A stretch of 64,000 bases of DNA. It comes from Montifringilla adamsi (lineage: Eukaryota; Chordata; Aves; Passeriformes; Passeridae). Below are positions 44,773 through 56,021 of the stretch, one piece after another. The stretch covers positions 587,659 through 651,658 of the forward strand of contig JAGGNK010006437.1 of NCBI GenBank assembly GCA_017590115.1, in the 5' to 3' direction. Position 1 is the stretch's first letter; every line of letters begins with the position of its first letter. A program made the translations under genes and the position numbers. The notes beneath the pieces were generated by a model. That model was given only the letters and a program-made list of their open reading frames with translations, was not told where the DNA came from and searched no databases.

Positions 44773-45786
44773 AAACTCTGGTGTTTTCCTTCTGCCCTTA
44801 GAATGTTGACTCTGAGGTCAGGAAATACATTCCTGCCCCAAAGTTAATGCTGCTGAAAAAAACCAGCTGCAAAAAGTACAGTTCTTTAGAATTGTTCAAA
44901 CATCTACCCGTAAAAGTAATTGTGCAGACATAAACAACCATGGATAGTTGTATGCTTCACAGGTACCAACCTAATGGATTGATTTAGCACTAGGGGTACT
45001 GTATTTTTACGTAGAATCCCTAATAGTTTCACCAGAGAAACCAGTATCAGCTTTTCTTTAACAGTTATTATCCAATTTAAAGTAGCATAAGTGCCATCTA
45101 ATTTACCAGTTTCAAAGCCCCTAAGTACCTCTGTGAAACTAACAAAATTATTGGTTTTCTTTTATGCTAAACACATTATTGTACTGAACTGGCCACAATA
45201 AGAGTTCAGAAGTTTTTTTGCTAGTACAAACTGAAATTAAACTATGTTATTTTTATTGAGGAATGTATTTTGAGTAGGTACTTCAGATTGTCCTTGAACC
45301 AACATATGAAATTACAGGGTAGATCAGAAAAGTAACTGCTGAATATTAATTTTTCATGGGATTTAAAAGACATTAAGAGATGACAAACAGTGAAAGTGTT
45401 AAAAAGCAACTTTTTCCTATTTTGTAAACAAGCAAAGTCAGACAACTAAGTATTTAACTTTGGTACACCATCCTTTGGACTAGTAAAGATACAGTCAAGG
45501 TGTTTTGTTCAATCAGAAACATTTCTCTGTAACAGAGCCTTCAGAATTACAAGGACTACACTAAAAAAGAAATACTGGGTGTAATAGAGCACTTGGCCCT
45601 TCACTACCATTCATCAGATGTAAATAAGCTCCTAAGGGGCTCTTCACTCTACCACGTATAAAATTTTGCGGCGTGTGTAGTTTTCCAATAAAACTGAATG
45701 CCTTTTAGCAGCCCAGAAGTATGAGAGTAACATCTGAATTTAATTCACAGTTTTGCTATGTAAGGAAGTTTTCAGGGGACAATTTA
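44773..45786. other. Unique AT-rich DNA
   Basis: Nothing recognised. Confidence 0.55.
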
Positions 45787-45791
45787 GTGTC
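45787..45791. repeat. Target site duplication GTGTC (left)
   Basis: GTGTC directly before the LTR start; repeated at 46,747-46,751. Confidence 0.85.
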
Positions 45792-46746
45792 TGTTATGGG
45801 TTTGGTTTTTTCTGTCATTTTTCCTGCCATCTGCTACCCAGAAGAAGGATAATGCACAGGGAGAGCATTGCCTGAGACACAAATGGGAACAATGAGGAAA
45901 TAAAAGATGCAGCTGCATTTCATTGAAATAGCCCTTGCTGGGAATGGGTTGTGGGTGATACCACAGGAAAAAAGGTGACGGAGCTACACCAGAGGCTTAG
46001 CTGGGTTTTGCTTGGTCCTGCTTCCAGGTTTAGGGGACAAAGGAGCTGTTTGCTGTATTCCCTGCCACTTGGCCACTCGGAGATCAGAACCAGCCAAAAC
46101 ATTGGGATTGCTTCCTGCCAGACCCTCTGCCCACAGCATGTGGTGCGGCCACTCCTGTGTGTTGCACTCTGAGATCCCAGTCTGCTGCGGTTTTCCTGCA
46201 CTGGAATTCTGCTTAGTTCTTTTTTTGTTTCCTGGCCATTCGGAGGGGTCTGGAACCAACACGTGGGCTGTCCCCATACAGGTACCCTCTCTGCGTGGTA
46301 GCCTGGCAATCACAACCAGCTGCCGCCCACGACTTCCAGTTTCAGCCTAGCCGCATTTACCACGGGGAGAGGTCTCTGAGCTTGCACCACAGCGCCCCCT
46401 AGAGCCATGGAGGAATCATTGCACCTGCCCTGCCCAGCTGGGAGCCACCAGCACCCCTGCTGGCTGTGAGCGGAACTGCACTGAGGAGGAAAGCGCTTTA
46501 AGAATGGGATGAGACTATTTGGTTTTCTGTTTTGGTTTGTTGTTGCTGCCATTGTTGGGGGTTTTTTGTTTGTCTTGATAGAGAGATATATACATTAGTA
46601 AGGAACTGCTATTCCTTTTTTCATGTCTTTGCCTGAAAGCCTCATAATTTCAAAGTTATAATAATTTGGAGGGAAAGGGGTCACATTTACATTCCAAGGG
46701 AGGTTCCCACTGTCCTTGGTGGACACCTGTCTTTCAAACCAAGGCA
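45792..46746 (+). mobile_element. ERVL-type LTR, plus strand
   Basis: 955 bp from TGTTATGGG to CAAACCAAGGCA, with GTGTC on both sides, so the limits are firm. It shares its right third with 10,167-10,870 and 19,972-20,241 ('tttgcctgaaagcc', 'ttataataatttggaggg') and the 'cagcgccccctagagcc' block with 16,140-16,200. The 109-129 codon overlapping frames on both strands (45,920-46,350) are chance frames in GC-richer LTR sequence. Confidence 0.88.
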
Positions 46747-46912
46747 GTGTCATAAGAGGCCTCTTCTTCAAATTGTTGTTCATTCTGTATATTTTGGTCA
46801 CATTTACATTCCAAGGGAGGTTCCTGTCATCCTTGGCAGACACCTGTCTTTCAAACCAAGGCAGTGTCATAAGAGGCCTCTTCTTCAAATTGTTGTTCAT
46901 TCTGTATATTTT
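46679..46912 (+). repeat. Tandem duplication 2 x 117 bp across the LTR right end
   Basis: Units 46,679-46,795 and 46,796-46,912. Each holds the last 68 bp of the LTR plus 49 bp of flank. Seven differences are clustered within 15 bp, and the other 102 positions are identical. Confidence 0.95.
46747..46751. repeat. Target site duplication GTGTC (right)
   Basis: Follows the LTR end. A further copy at 46,864-46,868 comes from the tandem duplication. Confidence 0.85.
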
Positions 46913-46993
46913 GTATTTTAGTGAAATCATGGAAATGTTCCCAGTGGTTTCAGTGAGAATACGGTCTTCACTCTTTTCTGTGCATTTTTCATG

Positions 46994-47062
46994 GAATCAC
47001 AGAATATGCTGAGTTGAAGGGACCCATCAGGATCATCAAGTCTTTTCACACACTCAGCTTTA
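46994..47062 (-). mobile_element. CR1 3' tail fragment, antisense
   Basis: 'gaatcacagaatatgctgag' and 'gaagggacccatcaggatca' are the reverse complement of a CR1 end, the same subtype as the fragment at 61-117. Confidence 0.75.
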
Positions 47063-47620
47063 ATCTCATTATTCTGTGATAGGGTATGACTCAAGCACTG
47101 CTACTAACTTCCAGGAATACAGCAAAGAAAATACTCAAAAGTCAAATAAGATTTACCAGCCATGAGGATAGTTGGAAAATATAATTTGATAGATTTTTAA
47201 TACATCAAGACAACATCCCCCTTCTCCCAGTAGTTCTAACACTGGGGCTGAATACTGTCATCTGACATGTTAGCCAATTTAGTTTTGATTTAGCCAATTT
47301 AGTTTGCTTCAGCCCTGGTCTGGTGAGGGTTGTCAGAGGCATGTGGTGGGAGGGAGTGTACATGTGCCACTTGCAGGAGGCAGCCAGGAGTGGGGGAAGC
47401 CTCGTCCCTGAGAAGACTTCACCTGGCAACACCCCACATGAGGCAGTTAGTAGAGGAAACACTGTGGAGGGGCTTTTCCAATCAGATGGCAAAAGGTGTC
47501 CTATTAAGTTGTTTGTCCTGGGCCAGTTCTCATAAGCCCTAGAAAAACACTTAATACACTCAAGGATAGCTCAGCTACTGCTTTGGGGGCATAAAATAAG
47601 CAGGATGGCTTCTGCTGTGG
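47063..47620. other. Unrecognised DNA left of an LTR cluster
   Basis: 47,300-47,520 is GC-richer, with 70-95 codon overlapping frames on both strands. I do not recognise them. It could be part of an old retroelement. Confidence 0.45.
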
Positions 47621-47936
47621 TGTTAGAAACAAAAAAGGTTTAATAAAGGTAAAATAACAAATAGAAAAACTCGAGCCAGGTACAGAGGTCTGCCTCTGGT
47701 AGAAACACTTCACAAAAGCCCCTCTTCTCTTTTGTTCTGTTCTTTTCTACTTGATTGATCAGGCGGGACTTTTTGGCTTCTATCCAATTAGATGTTCTCT
47801 AGTGTTTGGTGAAGTCCCTGAGGCCCTATAAGGTGGCTTTCCACCTAACAGTTGAGAGAAGCTTCTGGGCTTCTTTCCTTTTTTGGGGGACAAAGGTTAG
47901 TTTTGCCACTCTGTCATTAGGGGGCGCATTCCTACA
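47621..47936 (-). mobile_element. Short solo LTR, minus strand
   Basis: 316 bp. On the minus strand it starts TGTAGGAATGCGCC and ends GTTTCTAACA, with TG...CA ends. An ATTAAA polyadenylation signal lies on minus at 47,640-47,645. It abuts the next LTR with a single base between them. No target duplication is visible. Confidence 0.6.
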
Positions 47937-47937
47937 G

Positions 47938-48758
47938 TGTCCCCCAATGGATGGCAAAGAAAGGTTGGATTGGACCAATGGTCTCCTGTCAGAGGACAGA
48001 TTTTGGGAGGAGCCAGTTACCAACTAGTATAAAAACTGTGTCATGAGCTCACTGATCACTGGGCCTCACTGTTGTTCACTGCTGTTTGTTGGCTTGCTTG
48101 CTTCCTCTTTTGCCCTGGCCCCAGCCTGCCTTTTGTCTCTCCTGCCCTCTCTGCTTCTTGCTTGCTCTCATATCTGTCCTGCTCTCCTGTGTCCCTGGCC
48201 ACTGCCCGGCTGCTTTGCCCCAGCATCCCTGCTTGAGCTAACTGCGTTCAACCCTACCACTCTGATCCCTGCCATCCTGAACCAGTGATCCTTGCTGCAA
48301 CTGTGCCCAGGGTCCGGGACCTCTCGTCCGAGTGCCCATTCACTGTACGTTGGGTGCCATCACTGTGGGACCCACGCCTGTGAAGCTGCACCTCTCTGAG
48401 AGCTGCACAGGCTCATTAAGACCCATCCTGTCCATAGGCAGGCAGCATGCACACCCCCCATCCCCTGGCTGCCAACAGCACTTCCCTGATCAGCTGGTGG
48501 TAAAGCTCTCTTGTTCTCTGCCTCCCCTGTTTCTCTCTCTCTCTTTCTCTCTCCCCTCTTCCCCATTCCTTTTCCATTTTCATTCCTTCTTTTCTGTCTT
48601 TCCTAGCCCTCTTTCATTTGGGCAACACCTTTTTATTTTTGCTCTTCGTTACCAATAAACAGTTCTCAGATACAAGGTTTATTCATTTGGCTTAATTTTG
48701 TTCCTGACCATCTAATTCTAAAATAACTATTCACAGTTTCCCTCAGTGGAATGAGACA
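47938..48758 (+). mobile_element. LTR with long pyrimidine-rich leader, plus strand
   Basis: 821 bp, TGTCCCCCAAT to AATGAGACA (TGTC/GACA ends). TATAAAAA lies at 48,028-48,035 and AATAAA at 48,654-48,659, with some 600 bp of CT-rich sequence between them. That spacing implies an unusually long R region or an early false TATA. Overlapping frames of 65-108 codons have no support. Confidence 0.68.
48028..48035 (+). promoter_or_regulatory. LTR TATA box
   Basis: TATAAAAA in the plus-strand LTR, about 90 bp inside its left end. Confidence 0.55.
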
Positions 48759-48978
48759 CATGTTGACCTTCCTAGACATTTCTCTTGCTGCAGAAAGGTC
48801 ATTTAACTGCCTCTGCAAAAACTGGCCAGTCGGTGTTAGAGGGAATTATGGTCATGCCCAACACCTCACACTAAAGAAAATACACTTGGGATAAAATCCA
48901 TCAAAACCCTATATGATGGCAAGATCCTTTTATAGGTGTTTTACCTGTCACTTTCCTGAAAGTTCTAGCCCATATGAC

Positions 48979-49399
48979 TGTGGCATTCATATTCTCTGGA
49001 AAAAATCCCTTCGCCCAGGATTTTTCTCCTGGGAAGCTGAGAAGCCTCAGAGAAAAAGGAAAACAATAATTATCTCATTTGCTTCTCCTGTGTTTTGCTC
49101 CTTTGGAATGTGTTAGGAAATTGTTTACAAACAGGTGGTTGTTTCATTAGTTTCTGCAGTGAGTTGTTTTGACTCAATGGCCAATTGGGGCCAAGCTGTG
49201 TCGGGACTATGGAGAGAATCACAAGTTTTCATTATTATCTTTTTAGCCTTCTGTAAGTATCCTTTCTGTATCCTTTAGTATTGTTTAGTATAGTATCATT
49301 TAATATAATATAGTATCATAAAATAATAAATTAGCCTTCTGAGAACATGGAGTCAGATTCATCGTTCCTTCCTGCCATGAGGGCACACCGTAAATACAA
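48979..49399 (+). mobile_element. Passerine ERVK-like LTR, plus strand
   Basis: Begins TGTGGCATTCATATTC. It contains a family-typical U3, then an AT-rich 'tagtatagtatcatttaat' stretch, AATAAA at 49,325-49,330, and 'gagtcagattcatcgttcc' ending near 'gtaaatacaa'. It matches an LTR family I know from songbird genomes. The right limit is approximate. Confidence 0.75.
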
Positions 49400-50650
49400 T
49401 ATAGGACTTCACTAAAACTAAGAATTAGAGCTTTCCGTTTATTTGTCTGAACAGAAATCTGTGCCAAATTTTCAGGTGTAAGTAAGGGATGGCCTACTAA
49501 TGTCAAATGCCATGGAACATAGTTGTTCATTAAAGATACACAGTCTGTAAAGGAACATGAAGCGTCAAGGATTTTTTGCAACTTCCATACTCATCAACCA
49601 AAGTTTGGACAAGGCAATAAATCAATCTTATGGCATCCATCAATTTAATCAGACATCTACTTAGAAAAGCTCAGAGGTTCTGAAGACTCTAAAATGGCAT
49701 TTTTCCACAACACTTCAGTCTGTTCTCAGTCATGTGGATAGTGGTACCTTAAAAGTTTGCTTCAGTGACAAAAGGAAGAGAATAAAAATTAATAATTAAA
49801 AAGGGGGTCAATATTCTTACAGTCATAATGTGAGGAAAGAGAACACTAAATTAAACAGGAATTGCCATAGTCCACTGGATAACGTAAATGTCTAAAGCTA
49901 CAAATGTGCTGTATATTTTGGGTAGCCTTGAAGCAGGATTTACTGTATTCTGACAGTTCCCCTGAGTATTCTTTTAACATGTAATTCAGAGGGTTTTTAA
50001 TCAACAGGCATTCAAGGCAGCTTCATAAATGTCAAGAATGCTTAAACATCACTGATAGTTGACAATAAAAGGTAGAAACACAAACCTGGTGTGTGAAAGA
50101 AATGTAATAAAACCACAGCAATTATAAAAAGTATAGGACAGAAGCAATGTTGTCATTAAGTTCTGTTAATTGTGAGATAACAAAGGCTACTTTGCTTGCA
50201 GAATTTTTTAAAAAATACAGCTCTCACAGAAATATCTGCTTTCATCAAAATCCACAATTTCATAGGATTGCACTGATTTGAATGAAATTTTCAGCAGAAA
50301 CCACTTAAAGTATTTATTACTATTTTTTTCTGATGCATGATTTCATCTTTTAGTGTCTTCTTTCTTTTTCTCTACTTCCTATTTACATAAATTATAATTT
50401 GGATACCACATAAACATTCTGTTGTTACCAAATGAATATTACAGATATTTTAGTTTGGAATATACAGAAAACTTGCTAAAATATAAGAAGTAAATAAAAT
50501 TTTGCAAACCCATAATATTCCAAACAAACAGAACCCTGACCTCCATTTCCTATTGGCATCTGTGTACATTCATAAGAAGATTAATTTGTGAAATGACAAT
50601 CCTCTCCCACCATTTTATCTGAAGGTTTTGAAGCAACCTTACTGACCACT
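49400..50650. other. Unique AT-rich DNA
   Basis: No gene or repeat recognised; 60-93 codon frames are unsupported. Confidence 0.55.
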
Positions 50651-50941
50651 TGTCCTGGTTTGAGACAAATTTGGGAGAAAATTTTCGAAAGGTGTCTCCT
50701 CTGAAAAGCAGATTCTGGCCAGCCCCTCCCCCACCCAGTTCAGGAAATATTTCCTTGGAGAAAGTGGAAAAAATAACTGCTTATTTTACAAGAGAAAAAG
50801 AAATGAACAATGTTAAACAATAAAACCTCTTGTTGCTCTGAAGAGATGGTAGACTCAGGGTCCAAAGTCCTTTCTGTGGATGTGGCTCGGCTCTCTTTCT
50901 CTTTCTCTTTCTCTTTCTCTTTCTCTTTCTCTTTCTCTTTC

Positions 50942-50984
<43 letters not shown>

Positions 50985-51166
50985 TTCTCTTTCCCTCTTT
51001 CTCTTTCTCTTATCTCCATCTCCATCTTTATCTCTATCTCCCCCCAGGGCTGGGATTCAGCATCCTGGGCCTGGGCCCCTCCAGGCTCTCTGTGAGAGGG
51101 GGCCCCTGGCAGATGGCGCTCCAGACCAGAGAAGAGCTAAACAGTTCCAGAAAAAGCCACTGTCCC
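50651..51166 (-). mobile_element. ERVL-type LTR (minus) expanded by a (CTCTTT)n tract
   Basis: Left end TGTCCTGGTTTGAGACAAA, right end CACTGTCCCA. The region after the left end ('aaataactgcttattttaca') corresponds to the 'gaataacagttctttatt' block of the other ERVL LTRs here. The middle holds a 120-bp hexanucleotide repeat. It is followed within three bases by another LTR. Confidence 0.6.
50890..51012. repeat. (CTCTTT)n hexanucleotide microsatellite
   Basis: About 20 units of CTCTTT/TTTCTC with a few length variants (CTCTCTTT, CCCTCTTT), continuing into 'tatctccatctccatc'. It is purely pyrimidine on the plus strand. It creates a 148-codon open frame of Ser/Phe/Leu that is an artefact. Confidence 0.97.
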
Positions 51167-51168
51167 AA

Positions 51169-51797
51169 TGTGAAAAACGCCAATCACATGTTTTTAAAAT
51201 TTAAAAAAATTAATAGTAATAAAATGGTTATAAAAATAGTAATAAAATTAGGGTAATAAAAATTTGCACAATTAGGATTAGGAAAATACAAGACAATAAA
51301 AACAAAGAGTTACGGACAGTCCGGGTACCTTTTTCTGGGCAAAATAGGCCCAAAAAAGGACACACGTTAACAGAGGATTGGCCCTTAAAAGCAATAGCCT
51401 GTTGCATATTCATATATCTCATACATGATGCATAACTTCCATTCAAACAAGGATTCTGTCTGGTCAGTGTCAACTTCTTCCTCTAAATCCTAACGGCATC
51501 TTCAGGGCTGAGCGAGGCAGGAATAAGATAGTTTCTTCTGATAAGGGAGTAATAAATTCTTTTTCTCTGAAAGATTTGGGCATCCTGTGGCTGCTATCTC
51601 AGTGCAAGTACTTCATTCCTCTCTTCAAAAAAAGTATCTTACATAGCACAGTTTCTATTTCAACATTATGTTATAACCTAAAACTATATTTAACACACTA
51701 CTTAAGAAAATGAATACAGCATAACTTTCTAATGTAACACATATAATACTAATTTTAATATTTGCGAAAACCAATCATAAAATATGCTTTTTTCACA
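51169..51797 (-). mobile_element. Passerine ERVK-like solo LTR with strong terminal inverted repeats
   Basis: 629 bp, from TGTGAAAAAC at left to GCTTTTTTCACA at right, so the ends are near-perfect inverted repeats. The body ('gagttacggacagtccgggt', 'catatatctcatacatgatg') matches a family I know from songbirds. Orientation minus is inferred from the placing of GTTTTTATTGTC and from the family, and is less certain than the limits. No exact target duplication was seen. Confidence 0.75.
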
Positions 51798-52913
51798 CCA
51801 GAAAAAACTTTCTTGACTCAGCTCACAGACAAGAAACTAGCTTAAAAAGCAAAGGAAAGCTGTCCTCTCTCTATCCGTGCTTCAGACAACATGCCCAGAG
51901 AAAGGAATCCGGGGGAGGAGGTGAAGCTGCTGCACACACAAACTGCATGCCGAAAAATCATTCCACTGCTTCTCTCCCCACTTTTGCTCTTAAAGGCCCA
52001 AGATGTATATCTGGACAAAAAGACAGACAATGGGGATACCAGATCATACAGACACTCTAGGACACCAATGTGCAAGGAATATACAATAAGAGAGATGGAG
52101 ACAATACTATAGTGCTCTGGAGTGTCTCCCAAGAGGAAGTCTCTTGTTCAGAGACTACACAAAAAGAGGATAAAAAGAAATTCTATTTTTTTTAAGTGTG
52201 TTTAATCTGAAGAGACAGACTGATAAAGAGAGAAGACAGAAAGCAATGAAAGTGAACAGTGATACAGCATTCATCAGGCAGGTAGAAAGGATTTGTGTGT
52301 AATGAATCACAGAAATAGAAAAATAAAAGGCTAAGCTCAAAGACAGCTACACTTGAGGTTTAACATGCAATTCAGGAAAGCTCTTCCAAAAATAAGGACA
52401 GGCAAGAGGATAATGCAGAAATATTTGACTGAAAATTAAAAAATTGATAGTTGAGTCTCTAGGTGATCAGTTGATCCTGAGACCACAAAAAGTGAATAAA
52501 TTAAGCATTGAAAACAAAGGTAAGTGACTGAGATATGGCATGGGAGAGCTGAAAGACAAAGCAATGCTTAGAGGATCAAATTCAGCAGTGGGAGATAGTC
52601 TGGCTTGTGTTCTTTAACCCTCAGATACAGCTGGTAAGCCACTAATGGAAATAAAGTTATTTATTTAACTCCTGTTGGCATAGAACCAGTATCAGCAAAA
52701 TTAATAATTACCTATTTACTAGGGGAAAAAAAGTCTTTATTTTTCTCTGATATTGTAGCCATACAAACTTCAAATGTTCCTAAAAATAACAAATGCAGCA
52801 GCTAAGAAAATTTAATTAGGGAAAGTAAGGTCCACTTTCATAATGGAAAATAAGTTTGAGTAAGTTTTGTTAGCTTCTCAAATCTGTGCTATAATTTAGA
52901 AGAAACATAATAA
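51798..52913. other. Unrecognised DNA right of the LTR pair
   Basis: 51,840-52,140 is GC-richer than the rest, with 73-96 codon frames on both strands. It might be retroelement-derived, but I see no motif. The remainder is AT-rich unique DNA. Confidence 0.45.
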
Positions 52914-52972
52914 CAGAATCATAGAATATCCTAAGTTGGTAGGGTCTCACAAGGGTCATAAAATTCCAAGGA
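52914..52972 (-). mobile_element. CR1 3' tail fragment, antisense
   Basis: 'cagaatcatagaatatcct' followed by 'gggtctcacaagggtcat' is a diverged reverse complement of a CR1 end. Confidence 0.65.
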
Positions 52973-54584
52973 CCTTAAGAACTGTAAAATTTATGAGATA
53001 GCACCTGTCTGTATCAAACAACAGGAAATATAGTTTCTGCTACAACTACAGGCATGAACAGAAGAAAACCTCAGGATGCTGCTAACACATTCTGATTTGA
53101 AGTAGCAGATGAACTGATGTGATGCCTTATGCCAAGAATAAAAACTGTCCATGAGTAAAAGGGTGATATGGTAAGCCCTGACAAGGCGAAGATTATGGAT
53201 TTAGTTATTGTGTCATCATCATCTCATAAAACAGCTACAATAACATCACTATGTTGTCTATATTTATACTATTGGAAGACTTCCATTATGTCACGGACTT
53301 CTGTATTTGACAGGGGGGACAGCAGAGCAGAAGAGATTGGGAACTACTGAATCGACAATGAAAATTGCTAATTGCATCTGTATTCAGGGAATGTAGACAT
53401 CTAAAATGAAGACATTTAGACATTATAACTGATTCCTGCTTAGCTCAGAAAAGCCTATCAGACATTATATTTCCTTCTGCCGTTCACTTCCCTGCTTCAT
53501 GCTACCCAGTAGCCATCATAACACTGATTATGAACTTGGCAACTGTAGTTCATCCAATATCACAGAGAAAATGACATGTCCCTCAAAATAAAATTACAGC
53601 ATTCATGAATGATTAGTCAAGCACCTCTCTTGCTTGACTGAATGCACTCAATACCTGTATAGCTCTCTCATGGCAGAACCACTTAGTTTTGAAATGATGT
53701 GTTTGTAGTACATACTGGAGGGCAGAGATTGCCACACTAGTGCTGGTTAAGTGGAGGTGGAAGAGGGCTTTTTAGAGTGGCACAGTGCAAACTGCAGCTG
53801 TTTTCCTTCTAGGGTCATGCTATCTTTGCTGGAGTTGCTTGGGCAAAGACAGTCAAAGACATCAGACTGGAATGCAAGAGTGTTGCAGGATAATACCTTG
53901 CAATAGTGAATAATTGAATCAATACGCCATTATAGCATCATCAACCTCTACCTACCTCCTAGTAGGTAGGTAGCCTTAGTCACAGCTGAAATAATCTGTC
54001 AGTTTTGTAAAGTTTTAGAGGTCTTTCAGCATAAGCTTCATTCTTTCAACAATGGGTAAGTTAATACTTTTGAAACTATCACAAAGGTTTTTCAGACAGA
54101 AAGATTGGAAAAAGAAGGAAATAAGATGAAGAAGAAAGATACGAAAAATACGAAATAAGAGGAAGGTAGGATACTTTTATATAGCCTATGAACCGATAAA
54201 ATATGACAATCTATTTTGAAGAACTACCAAAACAAAAAACTATGGTAATCTAATTTGTTTTAGGGCTTGGAAGAATTGAAAAAGTGTATCCTGATCATGC
54301 TACAGCAGGATTCCTTCTGTTGGTTACCATGTTGGTCATAATTAACAGAAAGACATTCTGCTGGTGCTTCAATTTACACAAAACCTTGCAGGATTAGTCT
54401 TTTACATGTGAAAATCACTAGAAATTTGAGGGGACTTGATGAAAACTTTGATTAGACAAAAGCATAATTCTCCCTGAGAGTGTAACAAGTCTGGACAATG
54501 ATTCAAGAAAAGGAATATTTTGATCTGTGGTATTCTCAGGTGAGTAAAATTTTTTCAGTGTTTTGAGATATGCTCTCCAACTGC
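52973..54584. other. Unique DNA
   Basis: No gene or repeat family is recognised. A perfect small palindrome lies at 53,948-53,973. Confidence 0.55.
53948..53973. repeat. Hairpin: 10-bp perfect stem
   Basis: CTACCTACCT, six-base loop CCTAGT, AGGTAGGTAG. Confidence 0.92.
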
Positions 54585-54719
54585 TCACCATCCCAGAGGT
54601 GTTCAAGGAATGACTGGATGTGTCATTTAGTGCTATGTTGTAGTTGACAAGGTGGTATCAGTCAAAGGTTAAACTCAGTGATTTTGGAGGTCTTTTCCAA
54701 TCTTAATGATTCTATGCTT
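54585..54719 (+). mobile_element. CR1 3' end fragment, sense
   Basis: 'gaggtgttcaaggaatgact', 'tgtcatttagtgctatg', 'gttgacaaggtggtatcagt', 'ggaggtcttttccaatctta' and 'aatgattctatgcttc' are the last 130 bp of a CR1. Confidence 0.85.
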
Positions 54720-55589
54720 CTAACTCTGCATGGAAAGGTTTGGGCTTTATCTGAGAGGAGATAAGAAATACAAGAAAGTCAAGCTCTCATAAGATGAAAA
54801 GTATCTTCCATCCAGTTCATTTGTAGCACACTGGAGGATATGTATGTCACATCTGTGACATTTGGAAGTGACAAATCTCTCACTGCCTTTACAAAACCAG
54901 CTGGTTCCTCTCCTGTGAACCTCTATTTCGTAAGTGTGGAAAATCTGCAACAGATTTTAGTGGCGAGTTTTACCTCAAGAAAATAAATGCAGTATTTCCT
55001 GGTGGGTTATAATATGAATCCTCCTCTTATAGGTTCAAAAAAACCCCAAAACAACTAAAACCAAAATCAAACCAAACAAACAAGAAAAAAACCAAACCCA
55101 CAATCAAATGCCAAACCAGACAAAGATCTGACAACAGAGATGCAAATAAAATTTCACCCCCCAGAAATCACAGAAGACAGCATATTCTATTTCACAAAAT
55201 AAAGTTAAATTACCTCTGTGACTATTCAGGGAAAAACCACATCTTTAAAACTTCAATTACTTCAGTGTGCCTTGGTAATTCAACGTTTAAAAACATGCAT
55301 AATTTCCTAGAATTAATCAGAAACTGTCTGATTACAGAAAAAGAACTTTTTTCTTTGAAGAGCAAGAAAAGACAGAAGTACGTTGAGCAAGCTGTGGATC
55401 ATGTATCCATTAATTCTTGAACTAATCTAGCACAGTTTATGTTGAGGACAAGGAAATAAATACAGGAAGCTCTTACTCATTACATTACAGAACTGTGGAC
55501 AACACACCAGAGAATTACAATCTTTGAAGGTAAAAGACCCTTACCCAGACTCCTGCTTCTCTTAGCATAAATGCAAGTGTCTACAAGTG
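54720..55589. other. Unique DNA with A-rich patch
   Basis: Includes an A/C-rich stretch at about 55,037-55,105. No gene is recognised. Confidence 0.55.
55037..55105. repeat. A/C-rich low-complexity
   Basis: Imperfect AAAC/AAACC units ('aaacaactaaaaccaaaatc'). Confidence 0.85.
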
Positions 55590-55595
55590 GGTCTA
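55590..55595. repeat. Target site duplication GGTCTA (left)
   Basis: GGTCTA immediately left of the provirus, repeated at 57,847-57,852. Six bp is the length made by alpha- and betaretroviral integrases. Confidence 0.9.
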
Positions 55596-55985
55596 TGTGG
55601 AGTTCAGCGGGAGAAATGTGGCACGCAATATGAGTGATCAGCAAGTCTCGAAAGTTTATTGAATAGGCACACATATTTATAATAGTGTTAATAAGGCTAA
55701 TGCATATTGCAAAAAGCGAGCTCATTATTGGTTAGTTGTTTATCAGCTAACTATGCCTACATTTACATTCTTGTGGCTACTTTGTTGTGGCTTTTCTTAT
55801 CTTTTCTTCATTTTCCTAGCTAACAAACCTCTCCCACAACCTCATGTTGCAGGAAGGGCACAGTGACCTTGCCGCATCTGGACACTGATTCCCAACTCCT
55901 ATCCTCATCTCCTTCTTGCTTAACTAACGGTATTATTCTAGCATGACCTTTGTCAACTAGCTAACTGTTCACAAAATCCTCTACA
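55596..55985 (-). mobile_element. 3' LTR of the compact provirus
   Basis: 390 bp, TGTGGAGTTC to AATCCTCTACA. TATAAAT (minus, 55,675-55,681) lies 15 nt upstream of AATAAA (minus, 55,655-55,660), so R is short. On the minus strand this is the downstream LTR. Confidence 0.92.
55655..55660 (-). terminator. Polyadenylation signal AATAAA of the 3' LTR
   Basis: Exact AATAAA on minus at the U3/R border, the presumed former end-processing signal of viral transcripts. Confidence 0.6.
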
Positions 55986-56002
55986 CTTTTTCTGTCTTTC
56001 TG
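55986..56002 (-). other. Polypurine tract (plus-strand primer)
   Basis: Directly before the 3' LTR on the minus strand: AGAAAGACAGAAAAAG, purine except for one C. It is the expected position for priming plus-strand DNA synthesis. Confidence 0.72.
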
Positions 56003-56021
56003 TTGCGCAAGCATGGTCTGA

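Noticed and set aside
50810..51256. Longest plus-strand open frame, 148 codons, Ser/Phe/Leu repeats
   Set aside because: It is a direct reading of the (CTCTTT)n microsatellite inside an LTR. All frames of such a repeat are open.
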